Positions 13,739 to 14,412 of a stretch of 14,412 bases of DNA are shown here, piece by piece. Source of the stretch: PWVB01 sp964530185. Its GTDB lineage: Bacteria > Chloroflexota > Anaerolineae > B4-G1 > SLSP01. The stretch covers positions 1 to 14,412 of the forward strand of contig CAZHBB010000076.1 of the NCBI GenBank assembly GCA_964530185.1, in the 5' to 3' direction. A program made the translations under genes and the position numbers. Every line of letters starts with the position of its first letter. The stretch's first letter is position 1. The notes under the pieces are model-generated. The model saw nothing but the letters and a program-made list of their open reading frames with translations. It did not search any database and had not been told where the DNA came from.

Positions 13739-14215
13739 TCAGGAAGTAGCTCCAGAGCCCTCCCGTTCCACCCCATGACACGTAAACCGCGCCAGGTTGT
13801 CGGCAATGCGCTCTAATTGCAAAGCCAGCAGCTCGCGTTCCTTGGGCGTGAACCCGGCAAATGTCTCATCCTCCAACTGACGCCAGACGCGGTCAATATC
13901 CAGCTTAATCGCCCGCCCGGCCTCAGTGAGAAAGATGCGCGAGACCCGCTGATCCTGAGGATCTGCCACAGTGCTCAGCAGCCCAGTTTTCTCCATGCGA
14001 TGGACCATTTTGCTTAATGTAGCTGGCGTGATGTGGATGCGGGCCGCTAGTTCGCTATGCGAAAGCCCGTCCTCTTGCCACAGGGCATGCAGTACCCGCG
14101 GTTGGCCGCGATACACATTCAGTGACCCCAACAGTTGGTGGACCCTCAGGTGATGAAGACGGCACACCTTTCCCAGTAGCCACCCGACCCGTACAGTTGG
14201 TACCTCCGCGTCCAT
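13739..14215 (-). CDS. MarR family transcriptional regulator
   Basis: A 158-residue winged-helix repressor. The HTH covers LSHSELAARIHITPATLSKMV in its two helices (51-71), followed by RMEKTGLL and the wing DPQDQRVSRIFLTEAG with the typical Asp85 and Arg90. Helices at both ends (15-45 and 103-145) would form the dimer interface. ATG 14215 has AAGGAAG 5 bases upstream. It is the first gene of a three-gene unit with the two ABC subunits, a common layout for MarR-controlled multidrug exporters (for example around YfiBC- and LmrCD-type pumps), so a ligand of the pump probably releases it from DNA; this is inference. Two palindromes between promoter and gene are the likely operators. Confidence 0.92.
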   Translation of the reverse strand: MDAEVPTVRVGWLLGKVCRLHHLRVHQLLGSLNVYRGQPRVLHALWQEDGLSHSELAARIHITPATLSKMVHRMEKTGLLSTVADPQDQRVSRIFLTEAGRAIKLDIDRVWRQLEDETFAGFTPKERELLALQLERIADNLARFTCHGVEREGSGATS

Positions 14216-14233
14216 AGCTTCTTCCTTAATTAT

Positions 14234-14245
14234 TTAGCTGGCTAA
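14234..14245. promoter_or_regulatory. Candidate MarR operator 1, TTAGC-N2-GCTAA
   Basis: Perfect 5-base arms with a 2-base centre. It lies in the leader between the predicted transcription start and the ribosome site. TTAG-N4-CTAA-type palindromes are known targets for several MarR proteins. A second copy lies 15 bp away, centre to centre. Confidence 0.6.
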
Positions 14246-14248
14246 TAG

Positions 14249-14260
14249 TTAGTAACCTAA
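14249..14260. promoter_or_regulatory. Candidate MarR operator 2, TTAG-N4-CTAA
   Basis: TTAGTAACCTAA shares its outer half-sites with operator 1. It directly abuts the -10 box, covering the expected transcription start, so a bound dimer would block initiation. Confidence 0.55.
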
Positions 14261-14288
14261 TTCTATTGACAGAGCATAGCCTTGTCAA
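14260..14288 (-). promoter_or_regulatory. Predicted promoter of the MarR-ABC unit
   Basis: Reading the - strand: TTGACA (14288-14283), 17 bases, TAGAAT (14265-14260). The -35 is a full match, spacing is ideal and the -10 is 5 of 6. A second TTGACA on the + strand (14266-14271) forms an inverted repeat with this -35, but no -10 follows it. Confidence 0.7.
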
Positions 14289-14412
14289 GCACAAATGGCC
14301 CAAAAAGATCGCCCCACTGGTCATAGGATCAAGATGAAACACTATGCTGGCAACACACAGCTCCACACCTATGGACTTGTCACGGCTAACAGTGAGAATA
14401 GGATAAAGTACT
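14289..14412. other. Upstream edge of the window, no gene assigned
   Basis: An ATG at 14334 (+) opens a frame of 26 codons that stays open to the window end, but it has no good ribosome site and its translation is not recognisable. Nothing else was seen here. Confidence 0.4.

Noticed and set aside
14266..14294. Rightward promoter from the + strand TTGACA at 14266
   Set aside because: The position 17 bases on reads GCACAA, which is not a -10 box, and no supported gene follows.

Overview
The window is a GC-rich bacterial fragment. It carries a 100-base run of N at 3840-3939, so it is probably a scaffold from a draft or metagenome assembly. Protein flavour suggests an anaerobic or facultative Chloroflexota (Anaerolineae-like) bacterium: a serine-palmitoyltransferase-like enzyme, a Thr/Pro-rich lipoprotein with a LolA/LppX-like domain, a PadR regulator with small Gly-rich DUF5320 proteins, a heterodimeric ABC exporter and QueG. 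This assignment is inference; there is no rRNA or marker gene in the window to confirm it.

Left part (1-3839): small-molecule catabolism. A zinc dipeptidase of family M19 and a RidA enamine/imine deaminase run on the + strand. A hairpin separates them from a convergent HpcH/HpaI-type metal aldolase on the - strand. Upstream of the aldolase are two back-to-back promoters whose -35 boxes form one inverted repeat. The rightward promoter reads into what looks like a decayed membrane-protein gene (head and tail in different frames) and then a DapA/NanA-family lyase that runs into the N gap.

Middle (3940-5300): a leftward cluster of a PadR-type repressor followed by three small, diverged DUF5320 paralogues; the last is cut by the gap. 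A strong promoter with a palindrome over its -35 box lies before padR. An extended -10 promoter points the other way, to a lipoprotein gene followed by queG (epoxyqueuosine reductase, tRNA modification). A long hairpin lies where queG meets the next convergent gene.

Right part (7523-14412): all genes on the - strand. A D-2-hydroxyacid dehydrogenase is followed by an alpha-oxoamine synthase that most resembles bacterial serine palmitoyltransferase. After a 264-base gap comes a three-gene unit: a MarR regulator, an ABC half-transporter with a degenerate ATP site, and its canonical partner, with the two ABC genes overlapping by 8 bases. Two TTAG-N4-CTAA palindromes 15 bp apart sit at the expected transcription start of this unit, which suggests an autoregulated multidrug or xenobiotic exporter.

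No tRNA, rRNA, CRISPR array, insertion sequence or phage gene was seen. I found no clear new system. The least understood part is the PadR plus triple DUF5320 cluster, and the best regulatory finding is the pair of operators before the MarR gene.
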